From: an uncultured Lachnospiraceae bacterium
Lineage (GTDB): Bacteria; Bacillota; Clostridia; Lachnospirales; Lachnospiraceae
Length of the DNA: 10,680 nt
Direction of reading: 5' to 3'
Assembly (NCBI GenBank): GCA_910578475.1
Contig: CAJTRK010000061.1
Location: 1-10,680 of the forward strand
Numbering within the stretch: position 1 is the stretch's first letter; each line of letters opens with the position of its first letter. The notes beneath the pieces are model-generated. The model was not told the DNA's origin, ran no database searches, and saw nothing but the letters and a program-made list of their open reading frames with translations. A program made the position numbers and the translations under genes. Of this stretch, positions 1 to 5,758 are shown piece by piece.

Positions 1-612
1 GGGGCAGTTTCCCATGCAATCTGCTTATACGCTCATGATGAAGAGCTCCAACGACAGTTTTTCCGTTATGGTTTCGGTTTGCGCTGTTTAGATGCTATTC
101 GTCCGATGGAATTGATTGACTGTGAATTTTGTGCAGGCTATGATTTAACCGAATTATCAAAAGACGAATATCATTTTATCTATCCACTTCATTTGGCGTT
201 ATATCGCCATTACTGCGAAAGCCCTTTCTTTATGAATCGTGTGCCGGAAACACAAGAGGAGTTTATAATATCCTCTATGCAGGAAGGCGGACGTTACTTT
301 GTGGCAAAGCAGAACGGAAAAATATGTGCGTTTGTAAAAATTTCGGTTCCCGGAGAAACGTTTATTGCAATGGGTGACACCTACCGTCATATCCGGGGTG
401 CATACTGCCTGCCGGAACACAGGGGTAGAGGATTGTATCAAAATTTACTGAATTTTACCATATCTGCGTTGAAAAAAGAAGGCTATACCAGACTTGGTGT
501 AGACTTTGAAAGTTTTAACCCAACGGCCCGCGGATTTTGGCTGAAATATTTTAATGCTTACACCAATAGCGTAGTACGAAGAATTGATGAACGAATTACA
601 CAGTTGAGATGA
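1..612 (+). CDS. GNAT family N-acetyltransferase, 3' part (5' end outside window)
   Basis: This frame is open from the first base, so the gene begins upstream of the window; 203 codons plus stop are visible. An in-frame TTG at 79 is not a convincing start because coding-like sequence continues to its left. The visible part holds a complete GCN5-related acetyltransferase fold: the acetyl-CoA loop is the stretch around 403-440, reading YCLPEHRGRGLYQNLL, and is followed by an amphipathic helix and a strand GYTRLGVDFESFNP. GNAT enzymes move an acetyl group from acetyl-CoA to an amine on a small molecule or protein; the substrate cannot be read from this sequence. The residues before codon 40 (RYGFGLRCLDAIRPM) look like the end of a preceding domain, suggesting a tandem GNAT protein of about 300 residues (inference). 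An intrinsic terminator starts 27 nt after the stop. Confidence 0.85.
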   Translation, partial: GAVSHAICLYAHDEELQRQFFRYGFGLRCLDAIRPMELIDCEFCAGYDLTELSKDEYHFIYPLHLALYRHYCESPFFMNRVPETQEEFIISSMQEGGRYFVAKQNGKICAFVKISVPGETFIAMGDTYRHIRGAYCLPEHRGRGLYQNLLNFTISALKKEGYTRLGVDFESFNPTARGFWLKYFNAYTNSVVRRIDERITQLR

Positions 613-638
613 TTAGAGCCAACCAATAAAACAAAGCG

Positions 639-675
639 CCGCAATTCCTTGAGAACTCAAGGGACTGCGGTTTCT
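639..675 (+). terminator. Rho-independent terminator after the GNAT gene
   Basis: A 15-nt arm at 639-653 (CCGCAATTCCTTGAG) is complementary to 656-670 with one A-C mismatch and one G-T wobble. The loop is very tight, so the innermost pair probably opens. The tail TTTCTT follows at once. This closes transcription of the upstream GNAT gene and isolates it from the region that follows. Confidence 0.7.
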
Positions 676-685
676 TAATGTCTAA

Positions 686-942
686 AAAAACAGCAAACGG
701 CAGATAGAAGAAAAAAACAATACGACAATGCAACAATATGACAATGCAGCAATACAACAATATAATAATACAGTCCGCTGCCTGACCGGGAAATATAGAA
801 AGATGGAGCCGGATTGCCAGGAGGGAGCGCGGGCGCAGTTGGAGCGTGTGAAAAATTTTGCAAGGAGCGAAACCATCTGTATGAGAAGCAGAATGATTTA
901 GAAGGGCAGAAGCAGAAGGATGAAAAGTCGTCAGAACAATAA
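686..942 (+). other. Gene-poor stretch with two overlapping small open frames, possible gene remnant
   Basis: Between the terminator at 639-675 and the next gene at 1079 I find no gene with a start and ribosome binding site. Two plus-strand frames overlap: one open from 686 to a TAG at 899-901 that runs through the 8-bp array into a charged segment, and a second open from 799 to a TAA at 940-942, whose end (CEKFCKERNHLYEKQNDLEG) is coil-like and protein-like. Neither has a supported start codon. They could be one small gene broken by a frameshift near 800-900, or chance open frames. The remainder, 943-1000, shows nothing recognisable. Confidence 0.25.
718..773. repeat. 8-bp tandem repeat array, seven degenerate copies
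   Basis: Seven consecutive 8-nt units follow consensus CAATRYRA: CAATACGA, CAATGCAA, CAATATGA, CAATGCAG, CAATACAA, CAATATAA, TAATACAG. Alternate units resemble each other more closely, giving an apparent 16-bp period. Because 8 is not a multiple of 3, three units make an 8-residue peptide repeat in every frame; in the frame open from 686 it reads NTTMQQYD then NAAIQQYN. It is a slippage-prone microsatellite in a gene-poor stretch. Confidence 0.85.
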
Positions 943-1002
943 GAAATATATGGTTAGACGGTTGCCGTGACCTATATTTTTATAGCAAATGGAGAATAAA
1001 AG

Positions 1003-1070
1003 TGGTATAGTATATAAAACTATTATTTTTGAGAAAAAACATACAGGATAAAAATCAATGGTTTAAGGAG
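1003..1070 (+). promoter_or_regulatory. Extended -10 promoter and ribosome binding site for the 1079 gene
   Basis: TGGTATAGT at 1003-1011 is an extended -10 element (TG, one base, TATAGT). The -35 position 17 nt upstream is poor, as is usual for extended -10 promoters. Transcription would begin near 1018, giving a leader of about 60 nt that ends with AAGGAG at 1065-1070, eight nucleotides before the ATG. Confidence 0.5.
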
Positions 1071-1078
1071 CAATCCCT

Positions 1079-1540
1079 ATGAATAATCGACAAAAAGATA
1101 CGATTGTAACATTGTTGAAAACAGATAGCGTGAATGGAAATTATACAAATAACTATTGGTTTTCCTATAAAGATTACTTAGACCCGGCAGATGATTTTAC
1201 GGATTTCGCATGCGAAAGCCTTGAAGGGAAACAAGAATATATTGCTCTGATTGAAAACTTTATTAGTAAAGATAAGACGGCAAAAGTTTTCGTGCAGGTT
1301 TATGGCCTGGACAATAATAATCAGGTTATTACGGCGGATACTTTGATTATCTTCAGCAAATTAACGCTTGTTGAGATAAAAGAGATTTTTCATGAACCGA
1401 AATATATATTTCCAAGTGATATTGGAGAAGAAACAGATTTTTCGCAGCCGACTTTTCTCATTGGCGATAATGGTGAGTTGATTTCAAGCACAAAGCTATT
1501 CCATGATGAACAGTCTGTCTATTATTGCTGGTGGGATTAA
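1079..1540 (+). CDS. Hypothetical acidic protein, 153 aa
   Basis: I do not recognise this family. The start is well supported by AAGGAG eight nucleotides upstream and an extended -10 promoter. The product is soluble and acidic, with no signal peptide or membrane segment. It alternates predicted helices and strands: an N-terminal polar stretch with WFSYKDYLDPADDF (about residues 27-40), a helix EYIALIENFISKD (about 53-65), a strand TAKVFVQVYGL, a strand TADTLIIFSKLTLVEIKEIF, and an aromatic C-terminal end VYYCWWD. Size, acidity, single-gene context and aromatic tail resemble small immunity or cytosolic partner proteins, but no motif proves this. The stretch around it is AT-richer than the operons downstream. 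It stands alone between a terminated gene and a separately promoted hydrolase, so it is probably monocistronic. Confidence 0.75.
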   Translation: MNNRQKDTIVTLLKTDSVNGNYTNNYWFSYKDYLDPADDFTDFACESLEGKQEYIALIENFISKDKTAKVFVQVYGLDNNNQVITADTLIIFSKLTLVEIKEIFHEPKYIFPSDIGEETDFSQPTFLIGDNGELISSTKLFHDEQSVYYCWWD

Positions 1541-1590
1541 CTTTTTGTTTGCCGATTAGTTGTGTCGGTCGAATCGTTATCTTCCATGTT

Positions 1591-1619
1591 TTGACAATAT
1601 CATTGTAATCAGGAATAAC
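1591..1619 (+). promoter_or_regulatory. Candidate sigma-A promoter for the MBL-fold hydrolase
   Basis: A perfect -35 box TTGACA (1591-1596) lies exactly 17 nt upstream of AATAAC (1614-1619), which matches the -10 consensus at four of six positions. Transcription from about 1626 would leave an unusually long leader of about 260 nt before the ATG at 1890. The rest of 1541-1889 contains no recognised riboswitch and no strong terminator; it holds two tiny open frames, at 1690-1731 and 1785-1856. Confidence 0.4.
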
Positions 1620-1889
1620 GTTCTGCTTGCAGATTATTTGTGGCAAAGAGGAACAGTTTTCTTTGTGTATCAAGTATATTAGCAGAAAATGGATATTGCA
1701 TTTAACGGTGCTTTGCGGAGGAAAGCCTAAATAGTTTGGGAAAAGTCTGATGCTGAAAATGTACGAAACGGAGAGCACATTCTGATGGGAGCGTTTTACC
1801 GTATATTTTCCGGTGTTGTCAGGAGTAATGGTATTGCTTGTGTTTTGACGTGTTAAAAAGACGAATAGCAGGAAGGAAAGAAACGGGAG

Positions 1890-2618
1890 ATGGCGACGGA
1901 TATCTATAATGCGGGAAGCAGAGTGGTGAATACTTATCTTTATCGTGTTTCGGAAGGATATATCATGATTGATACGGGATATGAGCATAGCCTGAAACAT
2001 GTCGAGAAAAGAGCAAACAGGCAGGGCATAGCGTTCTCCGAGATAAAATATGTTTTTCTGACGCATGCGCATGATGACCATGCGGGCTTTCTGAATGAGT
2101 TGCTGGCAAAATACCCTGCCATAAAAGTTATCCTACATAACCGGGCTAAGCCCACACTGTTAAAAGGACAAAATTCTTTTGCCGGCGGCTGCAGCGGCCT
2201 GACCGCATTCATTTTCTGCAGGTTGATGGGGTTGATTGGTAAAGGAAAACATCTTTTTCCGGCGATTGACAAGCAATACATCGACAGATTTATCGAAATA
2301 TCCCCCCGGAATCTGACGCATGTAGAAAATCTGTTACAGGGGAAAATCCTGTTTACGCCCGGACACACTTCTGACTCCATATCCCTTAGAACAGGCAATA
2401 AAATCTTTTGCGGCGATGCGGCAATGAATGGGATGCCAAGCCGGAAAAGAATAACGATATGGATAGAAAATAAAAAGGCGTTTCAAAATTCATGGAAGAT
2501 ATTGATTGATGAAAAAGCGGATTGGATTTTTCCAGCGCATGGAAAACCCTTTCGGCGTGAACAGTTGGAAAAATACATCCATCATATTCCAAAGATTAGG
2601 CTTTATAAATTAAAATAA
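1890..2618 (+). CDS. Metallo-beta-lactamase-fold hydrolase, 242 aa
   Basis: All metal ligands of the metallo-beta-lactamase superfamily are present: THAHDDH at residues 58-64 (H59, H61, D63, H64), H159 in FTPGHTSDS, D176 in FCGDAAM, and H217 in IFPAHGKPF. An early strand-turn IMIDTGY (25-31) supplies the usual Asp-Thr-Gly. The fold binds two metal ions, usually zinc, and hydrolyses a range of substrates such as thioesters, lactones and phosphodiesters; spacing fits the glyoxalase II-like/small hydrolase branch rather than a true beta-lactamase. There is no signal peptide, so it should be cytoplasmic. A middle insert of about 90-140, with a hydrophobic patch LTAFIFCRLMGLIG, probably shapes the substrate pocket. 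An in-frame TAG at 1866 makes the ATG at 1890 the first usable start; GGAAGGAAAG at 1871-1880 is the likely ribosome binding site. The gene converges with the WYL regulator gene. Confidence 0.9.
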   Translation: MATDIYNAGSRVVNTYLYRVSEGYIMIDTGYEHSLKHVEKRANRQGIAFSEIKYVFLTHAHDDHAGFLNELLAKYPAIKVILHNRAKPTLLKGQNSFAGGCSGLTAFIFCRLMGLIGKGKHLFPAIDKQYIDRFIEISPRNLTHVENLLQGKILFTPGHTSDSISLRTGNKIFCGDAAMNGMPSRKRITIWIENKKAFQNSWKILIDEKADWIFPAHGKPFRREQLEKYIHHIPKIRLYKLK

Positions 2619-2714
2619 TGTATGGCATTTCCGGAACGATGAAAAGCCAAAAACGGTTTGAAAAGGTATCTTTGTATGCCGGATTACAGGATAGTGGCGG
2701 ATAAATTCCGGTAA

Positions 2715-3623
2715 TCATGCGTACAGAGAGAGTATCTTCTGCGCTTTTTCTTTTAACATTTCTCTCGCCTCGACCGGCTCGATAATTTCGACATATTCAC
2801 CAAAGGACAGCAGATAAAGGAAGGTCCAGTCACTTAGCCGGTATCTGAAAGTCACTTCCAATGTCCCGTCATCTAATTTTTTGATATATTTTTCCTGAAA
2901 CTCATCATAGACTTTATACGCTATTTTTTCCGAAAAATGCAGTATGAACAGAGGCGTATTGTATTCTTCTTTATAGGCGGGCGTGAGTGAGAAGTCCGCC
3001 GGCAGTTCACGGTCAAACAATTGGCCGGTTATCTGAATATCCCTTATGCGGGACATTTTATAAGTACGGATTTCGTTTTTGCGCTGCGAATGGGCAATGA
3101 GATACCAGGCATGTGATTTGAAAATCAATTTTAACGGTTCAACGGTCTGAGCGGTTCTTGTCAGCTCTGAATTGAAATAGGTGAAGGTGATGACATATTT
3201 ATTGATGACAGCGCGTTCCAGAGCTGAGATATTATTCCGCTCTTTTTCAGGGCTGCCCCAATAGGAAAAATCAATTTCCAGCCATTCGGACTGTAAATTG
3301 TGGCTGAACAATCCGGCCACTTTGTTTAATAATTTATCCGCGTCAGGGTAATTTGACGATTTCAGGACTTGCAGCGCCCGCACAATGTTGTCCTGCTCTG
3401 CCTGCGTAAAATAGGACTTATCCAGAGAATATCCCTGCAATAAAGAAAGACCGCCGCCATAGCCCTTTTGCGACAGGATTGGTATGCCGGCAATCGAAAG
3501 GATATTGATGTCTCTGTATATTGTGCGGGTGGACACGCAAAGTTCCGCTGCCAGTTGTCTGGCTGTTATATTCTCATGACTAAGCAGGAGAAAAAGAATT
3601 TGAATTAATCTGTCTATCTGCAT
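2715..3623 (-). CDS. WYL-domain helix-turn-helix transcriptional regulator (YafY-like), 302 aa
   Basis: Residues 1-60 form an HTH_11-type winged helix: MQIDRLIQILFLL, then the helix-turn-helix around TARQLAAELCVSTRTIYRDIN (20-40), then the wing GIPILSQKGYGGGLSLL. Residues about 135-205 are the WYL domain, with the signature WYLIA at 173-177 and the ligand-contact region RTYKMSRIRDI; the last about 90 residues match the WCX-like C-terminal extension. WYL domains bind ligands such as nucleotides or nucleic acids and control neighbouring genes. The frame is open further upstream to 3719, but that part lies inside the previous gene; the start at 3623 gives the family N-terminus and sits one nucleotide after the upstream stop (TAATATG), so translation is probably coupled. 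It is the last gene of a three-gene operon and likely its own regulator (inference). Confidence 0.92.
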   Translation of the reverse strand: MQIDRLIQILFLLLSHENITARQLAAELCVSTRTIYRDINILSIAGIPILSQKGYGGGLSLLQGYSLDKSYFTQAEQDNIVRALQVLKSSNYPDADKLLNKVAGLFSHNLQSEWLEIDFSYWGSPEKERNNISALERAVINKYVITFTYFNSELTRTAQTVEPLKLIFKSHAWYLIAHSQRKNEIRTYKMSRIRDIQITGQLFDRELPADFSLTPAYKEEYNTPLFILHFSEKIAYKVYDEFQEKYIKKLDDGTLEVTFRYRLSDWTFLYLLSFGEYVEIIEPVEAREMLKEKAQKILSLYA

Positions 3624-3624
3624 A

Positions 3625-3864
3625 TTATCGCCCTTTTTCCAAAGATTTTTCAATATTGCGTTTTCTGATATCACAATCCCGGCACATTTTTTCTGACAGG
3701 GTATCGGAATGACATCCAAGACAATACATATCTTCTTGTGTAAACTTACAGTTATCCGTTGAATATTCTTCTGCCAGGCGCGCTTGTTTTTCGGTATCTT
3801 TGCTGACAGAAGCGAGATAAACAGAACATTCGGTGCAATTTAATCCGCAGTATGCCGGTTTCAT
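3625..3864 (-). CDS. DUF3795 cysteine-rich protein, short form, 79 aa
   Basis: The N-terminus MKPAYCGLNCTECSVYLAS is the classic DUF3795 opening, followed by the FTQEDMYCLGCHSD segment and MCRDCDIRKR. Eight cysteines are visible (C6, C10, C13, C39, C48, C51, C61, C64), arranged in pairs as expected for a metal or iron-sulfur site; the biochemical role of the family is not established. Typical family members continue past the CxIRKC point with another Cys-rich stretch, whereas here the protein changes to RNIEKSLEKGR and stops, so it is probably shortened at the C-terminus. I find no alternative frame that restores the missing end. The start ATG shares one base with the upstream stop (TAATG), with GGAGAGGAG as ribosome binding site, and the stop is one nucleotide from the WYL regulator start. 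Confidence 0.85.
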   Translation of the reverse strand: MKPAYCGLNCTECSVYLASVSKDTEKQARLAEEYSTDNCKFTQEDMYCLGCHSDTLSEKMCRDCDIRKRNIEKSLEKGR

Positions 3865-4211
3865 TAAAATATCTCCTCTCCCAAATATTTATCATGTGGA
3901 ACAAGCAGACATTTTTCAATTAATTTCCAATAGCTGTCATAAAGGTTCTTTTGTGCTGTTCCATAGTGTTCTTTCGTGTCAAATTCCCAGTAAAGCATAT
4001 ATTTAACGCTTTTCACGATACGGGTGATTTTGAGAGGGGGGAGCCCTTCTTTGATTTGCTCCATATCAATGCGATATCCTCTTTTGCTGAAACGAAGCAA
4101 AAGCAGCCCCTCTTGTTTTTCCAGAAAGCTTTTTGCTTCAAGCATGAGCGCCTCAAAATCTTCTTCTTTTTGTGGTTTGACCTGATAAATACATATTTCG
4201 GTAAATGGCAT
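3864..4211 (-). CDS. ABM-like (dimeric alpha/beta-barrel) small protein, 115 aa
   Basis: The protein opens with a strand MPFTEICIYQVKP, then a helix KEEDFEALMLEAKSFLEKQ, then a strand GLLLLRFSKRGYRIDM, which is the beta-alpha-beta order of antibiotic-biosynthesis-monooxygenase-like ferredoxin folds. The later segment YMLYWEFDTKEHYGTAQKN is also typical. Such proteins usually dimerise into a beta-barrel; many are cofactor-free monooxygenases or stress proteins, and the exact reaction here is unknown. I chose the ATG at 4211 because AAAGGAGGG stands seven nucleotides upstream; an upstream in-frame GTG at 4238 would lie before that site and add ten non-conserved residues. It is the first gene of an operon with the DUF3795 protein and the WYL regulator, overlapping the former by one base. 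Confidence 0.82.
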   Translation of the reverse strand: MPFTEICIYQVKPQKEEDFEALMLEAKSFLEKQEGLLLLRFSKRGYRIDMEQIKEGLPPLKITRIVKSVKYMLYWEFDTKEHYGTAQKNLYDSYWKLIEKCLLVPHDKYLGEEIF

Positions 4212-4236
4212 ATCAAATCCCTCCTTTGATGATTCC

Positions 4237-4270
4237 ACTTTATCATTGGAAATATGACATCAGCATGTCG
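4237..4270 (-). promoter_or_regulatory. Candidate promoter and palindromic operator of the WYL operon
   Basis: Read on the minus strand, TGATAAAGT (4245-4237) resembles an extended -10 element and would start transcription about 20 nt before the first gene. Just upstream lies the palindrome GACAT-GCTG-ATGTC (4269-4256), covering the -35 position. A small inverted repeat over the -35 of an operon encoding its own WYL regulator is a natural operator candidate. The -35 hexamer itself is poor. Operator function is inference. Confidence 0.4.
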
Positions 4271-4342
4271 CATTCCTCTTTTTTTCTGCAAAAAGGAACG
4301 AGTTACTTTATTTTAGCATGTCTTTTTATGCCTGTCATTGTA

Positions 4343-4454
4343 GTTATTGTCGGAACGCGGTTGTCATCGGAGCGTGGATAGTTATCATTGGAATGCGGTT
4401 ATCATCGGAACATATGGATTTCATTTTCGGTGGAACGTGGTATAATGGAACGGA
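4343..4454. repeat. Degenerate 17/21-bp repeat array in the divergent control region
   Basis: Copies of consensus GTTATCATYGGAAYGYGG occur at 4343-4360, 4360-4377, 4381-4398 and 4398-4417, with weaker copies ending at 4440 and 4454. Start-to-start spacing alternates 17, 21, 17, which makes a higher-order 38-bp unit (4343-4380 and 4381-4418, 27 of 38 bases identical by my count). The last weak copies run into the promoter at 4438-4446. The array fills the region between the minus-strand WYL operon and the plus-strand GNAT gene. It may be a set of protein-binding sites or a decaying minisatellite. Confidence 0.75.
4438..4446 (+). promoter_or_regulatory. Perfect extended -10 promoter for the GNAT/two-component genes
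   Basis: TGGTATAAT at 4438-4446 has the full TG extension, one spacer base and a consensus TATAAT. The -35 region near 4418-4424 is weak, as is tolerated with an extended -10. The expected transcript start, about 4452, lies a little over ten nucleotides before a perfect hairpin. With no terminator seen before 7104, this promoter may serve GNAT, response regulator and histidine kinase together. Confidence 0.6.
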
Positions 4455-4465
4455 TAAAGATGTCA

Positions 4466-4504
4466 GGCGAAACTGTCTTGATTTTAAAACAAGACAGTTT
4501 CGCC
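4466..4504 (+). promoter_or_regulatory. Perfect 15-bp inverted repeat in the GNAT mRNA leader
   Basis: GGCGAAACTGTCTTG (4466-4480) and CAAGACAGTTTCGCC (4490-4504) are exact reverse complements around a 9-nt loop ATTTTAAAA. No U-tract follows, so it is not an ordinary terminator. It lies between the extended -10 promoter and the ribosome binding site, so as RNA it would be a very stable 5' hairpin. As DNA it could be an operator. Part of it can be read in an upstream extension of the GNAT frame, but I judge that extension untranslated. Confidence 0.8.
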
Positions 4505-4561
4505 GGTCACATAGTTTGTGAGGGAAGAGGAAAGGAGCTTGTGGGAGGAATGAGAGGAGAA

Positions 4562-5020
4562 ATGGAATATGTGACAGCGGTTTCAGATATGACGGATGCC
4601 ATCCACAATGTTCTGCATACGGCTATTAAAACGGTTTATCCAAAGTATTATCCGAGAGAAGTGGTAGATTTCTTTTGCAGGCATCACAGCAGGGAACATA
4701 TTTCGGAGGGGATACTTTCCGGGAACATGGGCGTACTGACAGATGGCAACGAGATTGTCGGAGTGGGCTGCATTCACCAGAACCATATCACAGGGGTCTA
4801 TGTGCTGCCCCGATACCAGAGAAAGGGCTGCGGCACGCGGATTATGGACGTGCTGGAAGCAGAAATCGGGAAACTGTATGGTGTGTCTGTTTTAGACGCT
4901 TCGCTGGCGGCAGTCTGTATGTACGAGAACAGAGGATATAAAACGGTCGGGCATGGCATTTGCGAATTGGAAAATGATGTGAAACTGGTTTACGAGATAA
5001 TGGAGAAAAAACTGCACTAG
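4562..5020 (+). CDS. GNAT family N-acetyltransferase, 152 aa
   Basis: This is a compact GCN5-related N-acetyltransferase. The acetyl-CoA binding motif is VYVLPRYQRKGCGTRIM (residues 79-95), with the Q/R-x-x-G-x-G pattern at 86-91, followed by helix DVLEAEIGKL. The C-terminal strand-helix LDASLAAVCMYENRGYKTVG is the usual motif B region with the asparagine-tyrosine pair. N-terminal AIKTVYPKYYPREVVDFF is shared by a common clostridial GNAT subgroup whose substrate is not known. The start is uncertain: ATG 4562 gives the family N-terminus, with GGGAGGA 12 nt upstream and GAGAGGAG too close; ATG 4550 with AAAGGAG 12 nt upstream is the alternative. The frame is open back to 4388, but that would translate the promoter and hairpin. 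The gene is 66 nt upstream of the response regulator with no terminator between. Confidence 0.88.
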   Translation: MEYVTAVSDMTDAIHNVLHTAIKTVYPKYYPREVVDFFCRHHSREHISEGILSGNMGVLTDGNEIVGVGCIHQNHITGVYVLPRYQRKGCGTRIMDVLEAEIGKLYGVSVLDASLAAVCMYENRGYKTVGHGICELENDVKLVYEIMEKKLH

Positions 5021-5086
5021 GGGAACCGATATGGATACGCTGATGAAAAGCAGAATCCGGAGATATGGAGGATATGGAGGCGCTTC

Positions 5087-5758
5087 ATGTACAAAATTCT
5101 GATTGCGGACGATGAAGAAGATGTTGTCAGTTTATTAAAAGATTACCTCGAATTGAATCAATATGAAACGATATGCGCTTATAACGGCCCGGATGCGGTA
5201 GAAAAGTCCCGGCGGAATCCGGATTTGATTCTGCTGGATATTAACATGCCGGGGATGGACGGCCTTTCCGTGTGCAGACAGATACGGGATTATGTGGAAT
5301 GTCCGATTATTTTTCTGACGGCTCGCATTGAGGATGCGGATAAAATAAATGGATTTGCCGTTGGCGGCGATGACTACATGGTAAAGCCTTTTTCCATAGA
5401 CGAACTGGGCGCGCGGGTAGCGGCGCATATCAGGCGGGAGCATCGTTCGGCGAGGCAGGCCAATGTGCGTTACTTTGGAAAGATGGCAATTGATTATACG
5501 GCAAAGACGGTGTCGGCGGATGGAGACGGAATTGATTTTCCCAAAAAGGAGTTTGAAATTCTGGAGCTTCTTTCCATGAATGCCGGACAGGTTTTTGATA
5601 AGGAACGAATCTATGAATTGCTCTGGGGATATGACGCGCAGGGTGACAGCAGCGTGGTGGCTGAGCACATCCGGCGCATCCGGGTCAGACTGCGCGCGGC
5701 CGGAGAAGAATATCATCTGGAAACGGTATGGGGGCTTGGGTATAAATGGGTCGGATAA
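5087..5758 (+). CDS. OmpR/PhoB-type response regulator, 223 aa
   Basis: The receiver domain (1-115) has the acidic pocket D8-D9, the phospho-acceptor D51 in LILLDINMPGMDG, the switch T78 in FLTAR and K100 in MVKPF. The C-terminal domain (about 128-223) is an OmpR-type winged helix: FPKKEFEILELLSMNAGQVF, the recognition helix region SSVVAEHIRRIRVRLR, and the wing ending VWGLGYKW. It should be phosphorylated by the overlapping histidine kinase and then bind direct repeats in target promoters. The ribosome binding site GGAGG (5076-5080) is six nucleotides before the ATG, and is one of two created by a 9-bp tandem duplication. All catalytic residues are intact. No transporter or resistance gene is next to it in this window, so its targets are unknown. 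Confidence 0.95.
   Translation: MYKILIADDEEDVVSLLKDYLELNQYETICAYNGPDAVEKSRRNPDLILLDINMPGMDGLSVCRQIRDYVECPIIFLTARIEDADKINGFAVGGDDYMVKPFSIDELGARVAAHIRREHRSARQANVRYFGKMAIDYTAKTVSADGDGIDFPKKEFEILELLSMNAGQVFDKERIYELLWGYDAQGDSSVVAEHIRRIRVRLRAAGEEYHLETVWGLGYKWVG

Noticed and set aside
1458..2081. Minus-strand 207-codon open frame
   Set aside because: It overlaps the ends of two well-supported plus-strand genes and their spacer, shows no domain, and has composition expected of an antisense shadow.
1890..2618. True beta-lactamase (antibiotic resistance)
   Set aside because: No signal peptide, and the ligand arrangement fits general MBL-fold hydrolases; nothing points to beta-lactam substrates.
3624..3719. 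N-terminal extension of the WYL regulator
   Set aside because: These codons overlap the DUF3795 gene in another frame and precede the recognisable HTH_11 N-terminus; the ATG at 3623 fits the family.
4343..4440. CRISPR array
   Set aside because: Copies are only 17-18 bp, abut or overlap without unique spacers, and are degenerate; no cas gene is near.
4466..4504. Intrinsic terminator or transposon end
   Set aside because: No U-tract follows, and there is no target-site duplication or transposase.
4388..4561. N-terminal extension of the GNAT gene
   Set aside because: It would translate the repeat array, the -10 element and the perfect hairpin; the family N-terminus begins at 4562.
5135..5716. 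Minus-strand 193-codon open frame
   Set aside because: Lies entirely opposite the response regulator, whose catalytic residues are all intact; no motif of its own.
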